DNA from: Symbiodinium natans
Lineage: Eukaryota; Sar; Dinophyceae; Suessiales; Symbiodiniaceae
Direction of reading: 5' to 3'
Assembly: GCA_905221605.1 (NCBI GenBank)
Contig: CAJNDS010000073.1
Location: forward strand, 125,001 to 189,000
DNA: 64,000 bases
Positions 10,731 to 20,298 of the stretch are shown here, one piece after another; positions within the stretch are counted from its first letter, which is position 1, and the number at the start of each line of letters is the position of its first letter. Made by a program: the position numbers and the translations under genes. The notes beneath the pieces were generated by a model. That model made no database searches. It was not told the origin of the DNA and saw only the letters and a program-made list of their open reading frames with translations.

Positions 10731-11413
10731 GTGCTCCAAGAGGAAATCAGCGGAAGCGTCCAAGGCAGCATTGCAAGCATCGAAGGAGAACTGAACAAAC
10801 TGATTTCCCTGCGAAGCCAAGGCACGAAGTTGGTCCGAAAGCCAAGGAAAACCAAAAGGAAACAACCTAGACGAACAGGCTTTGACCCCGATTCCCTAAT
10901 AAAAGAGGTTACTACCCTTGGCACTTCGCACCTCATTGATGGCAGAGTGGTAGAGCTTCTCACCAACCAAGCTTCCCTGCCCGAACCCATTGAAATGAAC
11001 ACGCACCCTCTTAGAGACGTGTGGGTTAAAGTGAAGGGAGCCTGGATCCAGACTGAGGAAGCGGTTGCCTGGGAAGAACTCAAGAAGATGGATAAACCCA
11101 TTGATCCTAAAGCCGAAGCGTGCCTTGTTGTCTATCGCAGGTCCACCATGGACTCTAGACGCCACGCTGACGCGGAGGCTTTCATGCACCGCGAGATTGA
11201 AGGCATTAGGAATGCGGGGGGTCGGTCCTCGGAAGAGCTTGCACCTAAGGGATCTGACAAGGACATTGGACTTGTGGTTTCAGTGCCTCATTCTTTTTTT
11301 TTGGGCACATCTGCAATCAGCCTCACGAGCCTCCTGCTAAGTCGACAAGTACCAGTCAGCACTGGTCAAATCATGCAAAGGGAACGGGGAAAAGTTGCTG
11401 TTGGGACATCACG
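10731..11413 (+). CDS. Possible coding fragment, unknown
   Basis: The plus-strand frame from about 10731 runs open into the 3' end of LINE-A. Its middle part (VWVKVKGAWIQTEEAVAWE and EACLVVYRRSTMD) has a more protein-like composition than the opposing frame. No family is recognised and no start can be chosen. It may be a fragment of another element caught between LINE-A and the broken RT element, or simply a chance frame. Confidence 0.25.
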
Positions 11414-13600
11414 TCACAGGCCAGGAGATATGCCATCCCAGCATGGAACAATAGAAGCGAGCGGCTTAACTTTGACACAGCGGTCTAAGGAAGCTATGTC
11501 ACCAGAGACCCGAAGAACCCAAGCCAAGACCTTAGAATGATTGTTAAACTGTCTCGAACAAGTGAGTCCGGACTGATTTCCGAACCCGAATGACTTCATG
11601 TGTCTAATACCTACAATGTGTTCAGCAGCGACACCATGTTTGGCCAAAATTTGTAGAAAGACATCTTTGAATCTGCGAACAAATACTCCAACAGTCATCT
11701 CGTGATCACATATCCCTGCAAACAGGCCATATGTCGCCACAAATTCAACTGCGAGGGCCACCCACGTGGTCCTATCCAGTGTATGCTTAGTCCCCCACTT
11801 CCATCGGCCATCAGCAATAAAGGCGGAAAAAGCCGAAAGCGCATCATTGGAGATAGGAGCCCTCTTAATTTTAACAATGCCACAGTGCACCTGTTGAAGG
11901 GGAGGACTAAGAATACCGTTGAAAAAGACCACTCTTCGGAAGGCTGGATGGAGCGACCACAACCTCTCAGAGATCGAACTGTCGAAATTTTGCTGACGTG
12001 TAACCGCATTTAAGAACACTTGCTCCAACCTGCCGACATGCATAACGCAACAGGACTGTCTGCAGTTTGGTTTGCTCTTGCCCGTTACACGCTTAGCAGG
12101 GCGACAGGTACACGTACACGATAACTTCGCATTGCTGAAAGGTTGCAAGGCCCTATCATTACAAAGATCGGGGGCAATATCAAACTGCGACATATCTTTA
12201 CGCGCAAGCAAGGTTGCCACAGCATGCGTTTGAATGTCGACTGCTCGATATATGAAAGGCTTGAGCTCCTGCAGGTTTGCCAAGAAAGCTTCACGGGCTT
12301 TTTGTTTGGCACTTCTATCAGCAAGAGCATTTCCACGCGTCAAGTGCGAAGGTTGCCCCGTGTATCCACTTGGCACATGAGCTTTCACCTTGATGAACTT
12401 GATATCGCAATCAAGCCTTTTGTGAACCTCATCAAGAAACGCGGCCCACAAGTCAAAATTATCGTAGTTTAGAATATCCTCGCGTCGATATCCATGTTGC
12501 TTGAGAGAGGTTGCCCTATTAACAACAGCTGCACAGTCGCTGACAAGCGTAACCGGCCCACAAGTGAGTTTCAGCGCCAACACAGCTGCATATAGCTCAG
12601 CACGTTGAGATGTGAGATCTCTTCCAGGAAGAGTCACCGCGATGTCCAACTTATCTGGAATTACAACGGCACAAGCGGCGGCACGTAAAGCTGCCCAGTT
12701 TTCATGGTAAGCAGATCCATCCAGAAAAATCGGCTCATCCACTGTGAAGGTCTCTGATATCTCCGGAAACTGAAGCAAAGAGTCATGGAACCTGCCTACT
12801 TTGTAGACTTCATGGGGGGCGAAAAACACTCCAGCAGTCCACGAAACTGCATCTTCATGACCCCTGATAGGTCTGGTGTTCGCATATAACGGGCACTCCA
12901 TGAACAGGTGCTGATGAGTTTCAGCGCATTCTTTGCACCAGCATTCATCTGTGTGGGCCATGTCTGCTGCTTTGAGTCGCGGTCCTGTAAACACACCACC
13001 TGTCATAAGCAAGTCCAAAATGGCGCGGGTGTGGGCATGATTTGAAGGCAGTCGTTGTAGGAAGGGCTTTAAGAACTCAAAGTCCTTGTCGGATCGAAAA
13101 TCTGAGTCTGCAAGAAATCTGGTCAAGAATATGTCAATATCTGAGATGTTTGATGAAAGTTGGCAGTCATGCCGACATGATACTTTTCGAAGAAGATACG
13201 TCCGGACTGCAACTCCGAGCTCATCCTTGAAGTGTTGAGAGCTTCCCGCTGCTAAGCAGATTTCTCCGCGCTGCGGGGTAAGGACAACAAAGTTTTCCGC
13301 ATCAAGAATGGACCATCGCAGGTCCTGACATAGAAAGGCAAAGACGGCTGCTACACCATTGCTAGTCTGTTGCACTTTGCCGGCCAGACCCTGAGCATTA
13401 GCAAGAACCCGCACTGCAAGACCGGGATGCTTCCGAATCATCTTTCTAAGCTTGCAAAATGAGTGCAGAGCCCACTTACCAAAAGGGTCGAGAAAGGGGT
13501 CAGCACGGGTAGCCATACTCAAAAAGGGGCACCGAACAGGGTTCTTCTTAAATAAACAAGCCACAACAGCACGGCAATCTTTCGCAGCATCTGGCATGCC
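11414..13600 (-). CDS. LINE-A ORF2, 3' part: zinc motif and RNase H
   Basis: This frame continues ORF2 after a frameshift near 13580; 13648 is only the limit of the open frame. CWCKECAETHQHLFMECP (about 12950-12895) is the Cys/His knuckle often found after LINE RTs. RNase H follows: IFLDGSAY (Asp), QRAELYAAVLAL (Glu), LVSDCAAVVNRA (Asp), and RGNALADRSAK (Asp), about 12735-12310. A second Cys-rich patch, SCTCTCRPAKR to NCRQSCC, sits near 12125-12050. About 200 further residues without a known motif end at 11414. RNase H removes element RNA after first-strand synthesis. The frameshift leaves open whether this copy is dead or the assembly has a one-base error. Confidence 0.8.
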   Translation of the reverse strand, partial: GMPDAAKDCRAVVACLFKKNPVRCPFLSMATRADPFLDPFGKWALHSFCKLRKMIRKHPGLAVRVLANAQGLAGKVQQTSNGVAAVFAFLCQDLRWSILDAENFVVLTPQRGEICLAAGSSQHFKDELGVAVRTYLLRKVSCRHDCQLSSNISDIDIFLTRFLADSDFRSDKDFEFLKPFLQRLPSNHAHTRAILDLLMTGGVFTGPRLKAADMAHTDECWCKECAETHQHLFMECPLYANTRPIRGHEDAVSWTAGVFFAPHEVYKVGRFHDSLLQFPEISETFTVDEPIFLDGSAYHENWAALRAAACAVVIPDKLDIAVTLPGRDLTSQRAELYAAVLALKLTCGPVTLVSDCAAVVNRATSLKQHGYRREDILNYDNFDLWAAFLDEVHKRLDCDIKFIKVKAHVPSGYTGQPSHLTRGNALADRSAKQKAREAFLANLQELKPFIYRAVDIQTHAVATLLARKDMSQFDIAPDLCNDRALQPFSNAKLSCTCTCRPAKRVTGKSKPNCRQSCCVMHVGRLEQVFLNAVTRQQNFDSSISERLWSLHPAFRRVVFFNGILSPPLQQVHCGIVKIKRAPISNDALSAFSAFIADGRWKWGTKHTLDRTTWVALAVEFVATYGLFAGICDHEMTVGVFVRRFKDVFLQILAKHGVAAEHIVGIRHMKSFGFGNQSGLTCSRQFNNHSKVLAWVLRVSGDIASLDRCVKVKPLASIVPCWDGISPGL

Positions 13601-16600
13601 TTTGCAGCTCGTTCGTTTTGGATAGAGACGCTGCCTTTGAGCCTGCAAGACTGAGTATAACCCAAGGACTTGACTGTTTTCTTACGGCGAAAGCTCTGAC
13701 GGCCTACTTCTCTAAGAAAACGGTCAGCTTTGGCTTGGCGCTTCGTCAACAATGTCGTTTTTTCGGGGTTCAGGACTTGTCCAATACTCTGATCGAACTG
13801 CTCAACACAGCTTAAAGCATTAGCTAACTCACCTCTGTTGTTTTCTGGGGTCCAAAACTTAGCATCGTCAATGAAAGACCGAAACGAAATCGAGGGACAG
13901 ACATTGTTCAGCACAGTAGCGAACACCGCATACGCAGAGTTGATCATAACAATGGACACGCTACACCCTTGCACTGCAGAGTTGCTTGCAAGAACCCGCC
14001 TACCAAAAGCGCTACCTAATTTAAAAAACTTCGTCTGATTCGAGTAGAAACCAAGCGCGGCCCGATAAACATGTTCAGGCAACCCAAGACGTCTAGCAAT
14101 CCCTAAGGACACTTGAGGGATAACTAAGTCAAAGCACTTGAACCGATCTAGAAACAGAGCCATGGTATCTGAATGGTCATTATGAAGGTCCATGGACAAT
14201 AACCATTCTGAATCGTCTCCACTGCGTGCAGATATTCCACCGATCAAACTTGGAGGAAAGACAGCGGCCTGCCACTGCATCAAACGCCGAAATCGCAAAG
14301 ATGACCAAAGTGAGTAAATGACCGAAGCAATACCGATGCACCTAATATTTTTAGGCGAAGACATATCAACACCTTTAGAGATAGAGGCAATGCTAACCAG
14401 GCGAAGCGCCGCTGGCCATACACCGGTAGCTTCAGCAACTTTCATAACAAGAGCAAACGGAATCCACCCAGAAGGAGGTAAATGCTGAAGTTCTGCAACC
14501 TTCCATCCGTCAAGGCCGGACGCCTTGCAACTACTCTTCTTTTTGAACATCTTGAACAAATCTACGTGATGGATTGCCGGAATATCAGCATCAGTTGCGA
14601 TTTTATCCATGGCTTCATGATATTTCTCATAGAATTCAGCCTCCATTTGATCAACATCCTTATCCGCATGAAAGTTGTAGATTGTCTCCATGTGCTCTGA
14701 AATCATCTCAAGCATTTCGTTGGGATCAGATGTGATGCTACCATCTTCTCTACGAAAAAACCTAGGTTGACCTACACGCTCACCTTTAAGCCATCTATGA
14801 ACCCGGGACCGGTTACCTCTAGCAGATAACTTAATCTTGTGCTTCCATTGATCAATTAGCTCTTGACTCCGAACCGTTTCACAAGCCTCAAGTTTTCTTA
14901 TCAACTCCTCTTGAAGTGAAGTACAGGAGGCCTGCAATTCTAGGGACGAAGACGCGTTGAGTGACGCACTCACGCCACATTTCGCAGCTACTTTGGAGGC
15001 ATTGAAGATAGTCGCAAAGAGCTGAGAGGTCCACTCAGGAGAAACACTCTGGTGCCATACTTTGGCTTTGTTGCGGATCTCATGGATTAGCTTTAGGGCA
15101 GTAGTGAAATTACATCGAGCACGCTTGCGCTTTCCATCCTTAAACAGCGGAGCCTGCCGGAACTCAGGAATACTGCCTCTAGTTGAGGGAACAGAATTGT
15201 CGGCAACTGTGTTGATCATGCTAGTGACTGCTTCACAAGCTGTGGCCCATAGTGCCTCTACATCAAGACGTTCAGCATGCTGTAGTAGGGAAGGCAAGTA
15301 TGCTTCAAGTAGTGGTTTGACGATTGCATCACGGCTCTCCCATTCGCAATCTTTACGGGGTAGGGCACCAAATGACCACTTGGGACTAGGCTTGACAACC
15401 AAGATGTTGGTTCGAAAGGACTCAAGATTGAGGGTAATTGCTGTCGGCGAGTGATTGGGGAAGCCTGTATCCCGAAGTACCGACGCAGATTGAAAAAGAG
15501 GTAAGGCATACCTGTTAAGCAAGAAATAATCAATCCTAGTCTTTCCAAGCCCTGTATTGAGATGAGATGAGCCAGATTTTTGAAAGGTGTGCTCCACTTG
15601 CAATCCTAGGACATGTTGTTGTTCAGCGTAAACATCAAACCACTCATCAGCAATAAAGGAGTTGACAATAGACGTGTTGGCCTCTGGTGGGCTTTGGAAG
15701 TCACCGCACAACAGAATAGGCTGACGACCAAGGGATGCTGCAAAGTTGAAAACATGGTCCATCAGATCATTCCTCTCAGCGGCTGCAGCTGCCCCGGTAG
15801 GCAAGTAAAGATTAAACACGTAAACCCCAAAGCACCCAACAGAAACCCAAACTGCTTGGCAACATTCGTGTATAGAGGGGAAGGAATCGGGAATGGAAAC
15901 CGGGACAGTGGTACAACTAGGCTTCGAAACGATGGCTAAGCCACCAGTGGGTTGGCGGTATTTCGCCAACTTTCCTCGAAGTCTCCGAGTGCTAGGCTGA
16001 GGCCCAGCATTTAACTTCCATCCCTTTTTCTCAAACCGTCGCGTCATGTTGGAAACTTTCGAAAGTGGGATTCTGCTTTCCTGCAGGAAAATACAACTTG
16101 CGCCGCCCTCAGTGCTAACATGAGCATCAAAAGTGGCGATGCGCTCAAAATGCTTGACACATGAAGTCACATTTGCTGATACCAGAGTAAGAGGCCCTTC
16201 ACCTTTGAAACCCTTACACGGAACAAACACATCCCACAACACTGGGTCAGGAGAGGTACGAGACAGGATATCAGAGTCGCCAAAATAAGTCCCGGAACAG
16301 CAACAAAACAGCCCACGGATGGGCTCACACGCTTCAAACGGCGCTTTGCACCAGCAACCAAAGTGTTTATCAACACTCTGGATCTGAGAATAACAAATTA
16401 TGTCGCGTCGATTCACGCTTTCAAGACATGTGTCTGCGCAATGGCCCCCGGCATCAACGCTTCGGTGATAAGGGGAGATTAAAAGACATGCGAAAGAGGG
16501 GCAACAAGAACAGGAGATGAACAGCGCCATTGCGACAGCCGAAGTTTTAGTTCTCAAAACTCGTCTCACCCTAGCCCGCTTAACCTTGGACTGAATCAGA

Positions 16601-16758
16601 CCATAGGGATAACAGCAATAAACAGCTGAAACGACCAGCAACAGCCCAAGCAGCCAAATTTTAACGTGTAAAGTGATAGCGAACAACCAAGCGTACGCAA
16701 GTACCACACAGGCTACTCGGGCATCTCTTATGGCCGCAGATGAGACGAAGGCCAACAA
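13519..16758 (-). CDS. LINE-A ORF2, 5' part: endonuclease and reverse transcriptase
   Basis: The frame has no ATG near its left end; 16758 is a TTG. Residues 14-50 hold two hydrophobic segments (VACVVLAYAWLFAITL and WLLGLLLVVSAVYCC) followed by basic residues. The endonuclease starts near residue 190: LVSANVTS, FLQESRIP (metal-binding Glu), VFNLYLPTG, LLCGDFQSP, TRIDYFLLN, and NHSPTAI. It would nick target DNA to prime reverse transcription. The RT spans roughly residues 780-1030, with LFLDRFKCFDLV (motif A), AVQGCSVSIVMINSAY (motif B) and SFIDDAKFW (motif C, Phe-Ile-Asp-Asp). Possible -1 frameshift or reinitiation from ORF1 would explain the missing start. Confidence 0.85.
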   Translation of the reverse strand: MLAFVSSAAIRDARVACVVLAYAWLFAITLHVKIWLLGLLLVVSAVYCCYPYGLIQSKVKRARVRRVLRTKTSAVAMALFISCSCCPSFACLLISPYHRSVDAGGHCADTCLESVNRRDIICYSQIQSVDKHFGCWCKAPFEACEPIRGLFCCCSGTYFGDSDILSRTSPDPVLWDVFVPCKGFKGEGPLTLVSANVTSCVKHFERIATFDAHVSTEGGASCIFLQESRIPLSKVSNMTRRFEKKGWKLNAGPQPSTRRLRGKLAKYRQPTGGLAIVSKPSCTTVPVSIPDSFPSIHECCQAVWVSVGCFGVYVFNLYLPTGAAAAAERNDLMDHVFNFAASLGRQPILLCGDFQSPPEANTSIVNSFIADEWFDVYAEQQHVLGLQVEHTFQKSGSSHLNTGLGKTRIDYFLLNRYALPLFQSASVLRDTGFPNHSPTAITLNLESFRTNILVVKPSPKWSFGALPRKDCEWESRDAIVKPLLEAYLPSLLQHAERLDVEALWATACEAVTSMINTVADNSVPSTRGSIPEFRQAPLFKDGKRKRARCNFTTALKLIHEIRNKAKVWHQSVSPEWTSQLFATIFNASKVAAKCGVSASLNASSSLELQASCTSLQEELIRKLEACETVRSQELIDQWKHKIKLSARGNRSRVHRWLKGERVGQPRFFRREDGSITSDPNEMLEMISEHMETIYNFHADKDVDQMEAEFYEKYHEAMDKIATDADIPAIHHVDLFKMFKKKSSCKASGLDGWKVAELQHLPPSGWIPFALVMKVAEATGVWPAALRLVSIASISKGVDMSSPKNIRCIGIASVIYSLWSSLRFRRLMQWQAAVFPPSLIGGISARSGDDSEWLLSMDLHNDHSDTMALFLDRFKCFDLVIPQVSLGIARRLGLPEHVYRAALGFYSNQTKFFKLGSAFGRRVLASNSAVQGCSVSIVMINSAYAVFATVLNNVCPSISFRSFIDDAKFWTPENNRGELANALSCVEQFDQSIGQVLNPEKTTLLTKRQAKADRFLREVGRQSFRRKKTVKSLGYTQSCRLKGSVSIQNERAAKACQMLRKIAVLLWLVYLRRTLFGAPF

Positions 16759-16784
16759 GTCTACAAGTTTGCGTTTGGCGAATA

Positions 16785-18443
16785 TTAAACTCGCTGCTGC
16801 TTCGTCGGCGGCGAAACCGGATGAGATGGGGAACCGTGCACAGCAAGACTACTGGACTTCAGCTCACTGATTGCTGCAAGGAGATCTCTAAAGCCAACAT
16901 CTTGAGAGCTCTTCAGCTCCCTCAACTGCTGCTTGGTGTCAACTTGGTCGCTGCGCAATGCTTCAATGTCCTTGACTGCTTGTCCCAATTGTTTTTCGAG
17001 TACATCCACTCTGCCATGAATGACTGTATCCGGCGGCGGCAACAAGGAAGGACCTGTACGAACTGCGGCGAAATTGAGAGCCCGAACTGCAGTTGACCCT
17101 GACGATGTCGAAGACAATGGCGTCGAAGAATCTCCACGCGACTCAATTTGTGAGGAATCCTTCTTGCTGTTTTTCCGCGGCTGCCGCTCCTCTTCGGTGA
17201 CGAGAAGGGTGCCTAGACTAGTGGCAACGCGAATCTGTTTTGGCACATCCGCTGCTGCCACAATGGCTGATGCAAGCTCCTGATAGTGAAAGATTCGAAT
17301 GGGCACAACATTCCACTCAAGCGACTTTGCGGCGGCAATGACCTCCTTCATAGAAGACCCGGAGGGCAGCCCTTGCAGCCGGAACATCTTGGAACACTTG
17401 ACGGCGGAATTGTCTTTGTTGAATCTCTCATCTCCTGGGAACCAATGCTCTCGAGCAGCTGCTAAATGGTCATCTGCGACTTTGGCATACGTTGCTCCCT
17501 GAGAAGCGAAGACGCCCAGGTGCCCCTCAATAGCTTCACCGACCTTGAAGAATTCAGCGAGATTGCGCTCACCATGCACCCTCATAACTTCCAGCCCAGC
17601 TTCACGCGGATCCCGCGGGCCCCGAATTGCACGACATTGAATGGAACAAGCGCCTGAGCGACAGTACACTTTGTCTCGAGCATGACTCGGAACTTGAACT
17701 CTGCGCACCAAGTACTCTTCTTTCGCAATGGCTTTGTGCAACACGGACTGGTCTAGGAAGCCCAAGGACTTCAGCAAGGACTCAACATAAACGCTAAAAG
17801 CTGCGATTGTTCCATATGCCTTCCAATCGGAAGGCGCTGCCTCCTGTTTGCGCATCTCAAACAACAGTGGCAGCTTAAACTCATCGCTCAGCTCAAGCTC
17901 ATGGACACTATGGGTTTTGCTGATAAAGTCCAGTTCATCCACTGCAAGGTTCACCAACGAAACTGCCCGGGCTTCTAGTAGTGAAGCGGTGCCATCCCAC
18001 AAAGAGAGGACAACTTGTTGAACTCTGTTTGACGCGATCCCGAGGGCGGTAATCTTCTGTGAGATGAACCCTTTCAGTATGACGGCACATGGTCTGCTGG
18101 TGCGGATCGCTGCGATTTCCTGCAACCTAGCGAAGTTCACGAAAGCAAAGCCTTCAGACATCTTATTGATCTGGGCTGCAGGAATAGAAGCCATTCCCGC
18201 GCAAGGCGCCCCAGTAACAAGAGACAACTCACCTGGATCTGACAAGGTGATCCCACAAGCATCGTTCTTTGTCTCCCATGCACATCGCTTGGCTGCCATG
18301 GGTACGTCCAAGTGGCCACCCCTACTAAAGAAGTTAACAGAAAACAATCCCCGAAACCAATGACACTCAAACCACGGGGCAGCCCCTAGGCAGTAAACGA
18401 CGACAACACAAGCGACATAAGCAAAGGTGCACATTAGCCTCAT
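16785..18443 (-). CDS. LINE-A ORF1 protein
   Basis: This is a 552-codon frame upstream of ORF2 on the same strand. The first ATG (18443) would add a hydrophobic N-terminus (TFAYVACVVVVYCLGAAPWF). A second ATG at 18299, with MAAKRCAWET, gives a soluble start. The middle is unrecognised but globular in composition. Near residue 420 comes a basic, Ser-rich stretch (RQPRKNSKKDSS). The last ~90 residues form a predicted coiled coil (RVDVLEKQLGQAVKDIEAL, then further heptads). Coiled-coil RNA-binding proteins are typical LINE ORF1 products and coat element RNA. The gap to the ORF2 frame is 26 bp. Which start is used decides whether the protein is membrane-targeted. Confidence 0.65.
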   Translation of the reverse strand: MRLMCTFAYVACVVVVYCLGAAPWFECHWFRGLFSVNFFSRGGHLDVPMAAKRCAWETKNDACGITLSDPGELSLVTGAPCAGMASIPAAQINKMSEGFAFVNFARLQEIAAIRTSRPCAVILKGFISQKITALGIASNRVQQVVLSLWDGTASLLEARAVSLVNLAVDELDFISKTHSVHELELSDEFKLPLLFEMRKQEAAPSDWKAYGTIAAFSVYVESLLKSLGFLDQSVLHKAIAKEEYLVRRVQVPSHARDKVYCRSGACSIQCRAIRGPRDPREAGLEVMRVHGERNLAEFFKVGEAIEGHLGVFASQGATYAKVADDHLAAAREHWFPGDERFNKDNSAVKCSKMFRLQGLPSGSSMKEVIAAAKSLEWNVVPIRIFHYQELASAIVAAADVPKQIRVATSLGTLLVTEEERQPRKNSKKDSSQIESRGDSSTPLSSTSSGSTAVRALNFAAVRTGPSLLPPPDTVIHGRVDVLEKQLGQAVKDIEALRSDQVDTKQQLRELKSSQDVGFRDLLAAISELKSSSLAVHGSPSHPVSPPTKQQRV

Positions 18444-18529
18444 CAGCCCCTGAGTTGACAGCTACCACTACGTGGAAGTTTGCACCTACGGTAGACCTGG
18501 TGGCCACGCCACGGCATCTGAGCCGCGAC

Positions 18530-19060
18530 AGCTGTTTCAGTGCCTCATTCAATTCAGCCTGTTGTGCTTGAGGACAACCAAGCCACCATTAGGATTCTTG
18601 AGTCCGGTAGATCCCCAGCCTTTCGTCATGCCGATAAAACGCAGAGGATGAACCTGGGATGGATTTCTGAACAATTTAGGAGAAAACACTATGATCTTGC
18701 GTACATCAGCACTCTGTTACAAGCTGCCGACATCCTCACCAAGCCTTTCACGAACGCTGAGAAGTGGTCTCGAGCGCTTGCGCTTATGGCCATATCGCAT
18801 ATCAAGCTTGGCGCGAGGAAGTCTGGCGCAGCCCTGCTGACGCAGAGGTCTCCTCCTTTGCGCAAGCGGTTGATCATTGAAGTGTGTTGTGGCCTCGCTA
18901 AATGACAAGTATAAAGATTTTAAGGTCGTTCGCATTACTGAGTCCCTCGACTTGAACGATCCCAAAACCCGCAGGGAAGTTTTGTCCATCGCAAAAGGCC
19001 CACTTCGATGGATGTCGTTTCGGTCTTCGCACCCAATAGACCCGGTTAGACAAAAGAATC
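18530..19060 (+). pseudogene. Copia-type RNase H tail with CCG-motif remnant
   Basis: The plus strand gives QPVVLEDNQATIRILESG, SPAFRHADKTQRMNL, and LLQAADILTKPF, the C-terminal RNase H signature of Ty1/copia polyproteins. The left end is cut off beside LINE-A. The frame continues into RKRLIIEVCCGLAK and stops at 18905. A neighbouring frame then reads KYKDFKVVRITESLDL and RRWEV-like residues to about 19040. The 'EVCCG' strand followed by a charged strand looks like the start of a Rossmann-type methyltransferase fold, a kind of domain reported in dinoflagellate retrotransposons. Only the first part remains, and it is frameshifted. The RNase H part is certain; the methyltransferase reading is an inference. 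Confidence 0.65.
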
Positions 19061-19082
19061 CCGAATCCTGATTTTGTAGGAA

Positions 19083-19275
19083 TCAAGCGATTTCTTCGTT
19101 TTCGTCAAAGCGTTTCGTCTATATTTTCCGAAAATAGTTTTAAAAACAAGAGAATTTCGTCTATTTTCGTGCAGCGATTTAGACGAAAATGAGTTGTCGA
19201 AATCGTTAAAATCAGCCGATTTCGGGAAAACACGATTTGCCGAATTCGGGAAAATTTGTCGTTTTCGTTAAATTG
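19083..19275. repeat. AT-rich TTTTCG/CGAAAA repeat block
   Basis: Copies of TTTTCG and its complement CGAAAA recur in both orientations across about 190 bp, mixed with GATTT/AAATC. The base composition is clearly more AT-rich than its surroundings. The mixed orientation could form weak hairpins. No coding sequence is present. Confidence 0.6.
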
Positions 19276-19497
19276 TGGCGGAGCTAAACTGCCACCAAAC
19301 TGCTTCGGCCCGCGGTTGAAACTGCTACAAGTTTTGGGTGGGCTTTTCTGGCGCCTGGAGCTTTGAGTTTGGAGAATCAGACGACCAACATCACTGCACC
19401 GAACCATATTTATGTTTTGTTTTTGCTCAGCATAACACATCAGCGGCTTTGCTTGTGCTTGTCTTTTGAGTCCCCAAACAACTTCTTTGGGCAGTGA

Positions 19498-19590
19498 GGA
19501 CCTTGAGATTTCACCTTGAGAGTGTGACCACAAGAGTGACCTTGCGAGACCACCTTCAGAGCGACCAAGAGTGACTTTCTTTCTTTCCGA
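19498..19590. repeat. Short GAGTGACC minisatellite (left of LINE-B)
   Basis: Imperfect units related to CCTTGAGAGTGACC repeat several times. The same unit family forms a longer array at 32376-32525, just beyond the other end of LINE-B, suggesting a common insertion context or a repeat belonging to the element. Confidence 0.65.
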
Positions 19591-19798
19591 CGCAGCAAGA
19601 GATACCAAGCTTAGCGACCACACATTGGCGGAGTGACCCGGCGTATAAACGCATACATGTACACAATGAAGTATGTACAATGCATCCAGAGAACGTCACG
19701 AATGACCAAAAAGAACTCAAAGCTACACCAGTGAGACATGCTCAAGTCAGAGGTAGAGGGAAGGAAGAGAACAGGGAGAGGGAGAAGATCTCGTTGCT

Positions 19799-19836
19799 CG
19801 CTGTACACTGTACACTGTACACTATACACTGTGCAT
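19799..19836. repeat. CTGTACACT microsatellite
   Basis: Four 9-bp units of CTGTACACT, the last slightly changed, run in tandem. The array lies beyond the 3' end of LINE-B coding sequence, where non-LTR elements often carry simple repeats; it may be the element tail. Confidence 0.8.
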
Positions 19837-19839
19837 CTT

Positions 19840-20298
19840 GCGTGGGACAAAGTGGCGCCGGGGGCAAGCCGAGCATTGCAAGGAAAATGCAGAGCAGAGC
19901 TCAGCTACCCTAGCGGAAGAATGCAATGAACCGAGAGCTGCTTGTTCAGTTGTCACAGTGACCTCAGCAGTGGCAGCATGACGCACAGGTCAGCCATAAA
20001 AGCAGCATTGGACCATTCATGGACCATTCATGGACCGTCGCAGCCCAAAAGTACGCAGTGCACAGCGGTTCAAGGGTCCGGAGAAGAAACGTGGCGACTG
20101 ACTTTTTACTGCCTCGAAGATGAGCAGTATGTCTGCATAGAGCCCCACCCCGGCAAGAGCATGAAAGAGCCAACTAGGTGGCTAGACCCGCAGCAACAGG
20201 AATCAGCATTGCACTGATTCCGGCATGGGAACACAAAAACAATGATAGTGGGTACAGAACCAGGGGCCCACAGGGCTTCCCCGGATGCACCACAAAGG
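19840..20298. other. Probable LINE-B 3' untranslated region
   Basis: Between the microsatellite and the LINE-B stop codon there is no protein-like frame. A 12-bp direct repeat (gaccattcatg) occurs at about 20011-20034. I see nothing else. Confidence 0.4.

Larger units (their letters stand above)
11414..18443 (-). mobile_element. LINE-A, non-LTR retrotransposon
   Basis: On the minus strand this element runs ORF1 (18443-16785), then ORF2 with an apurinic-type endonuclease and RT (16758-13519), then RNase H (to 11414). ORF1 and ORF2 lie in different frames, and ORF2 stays open upstream past the ORF1 stop without an ATG. One frameshift near 13580 splits ORF2. The 5' end lies between 18443 and the copia remnant at 18530. 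I found no poly(A) tail or target-site duplication, and the 3' untranslated limit is unknown. Confidence 0.85.
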
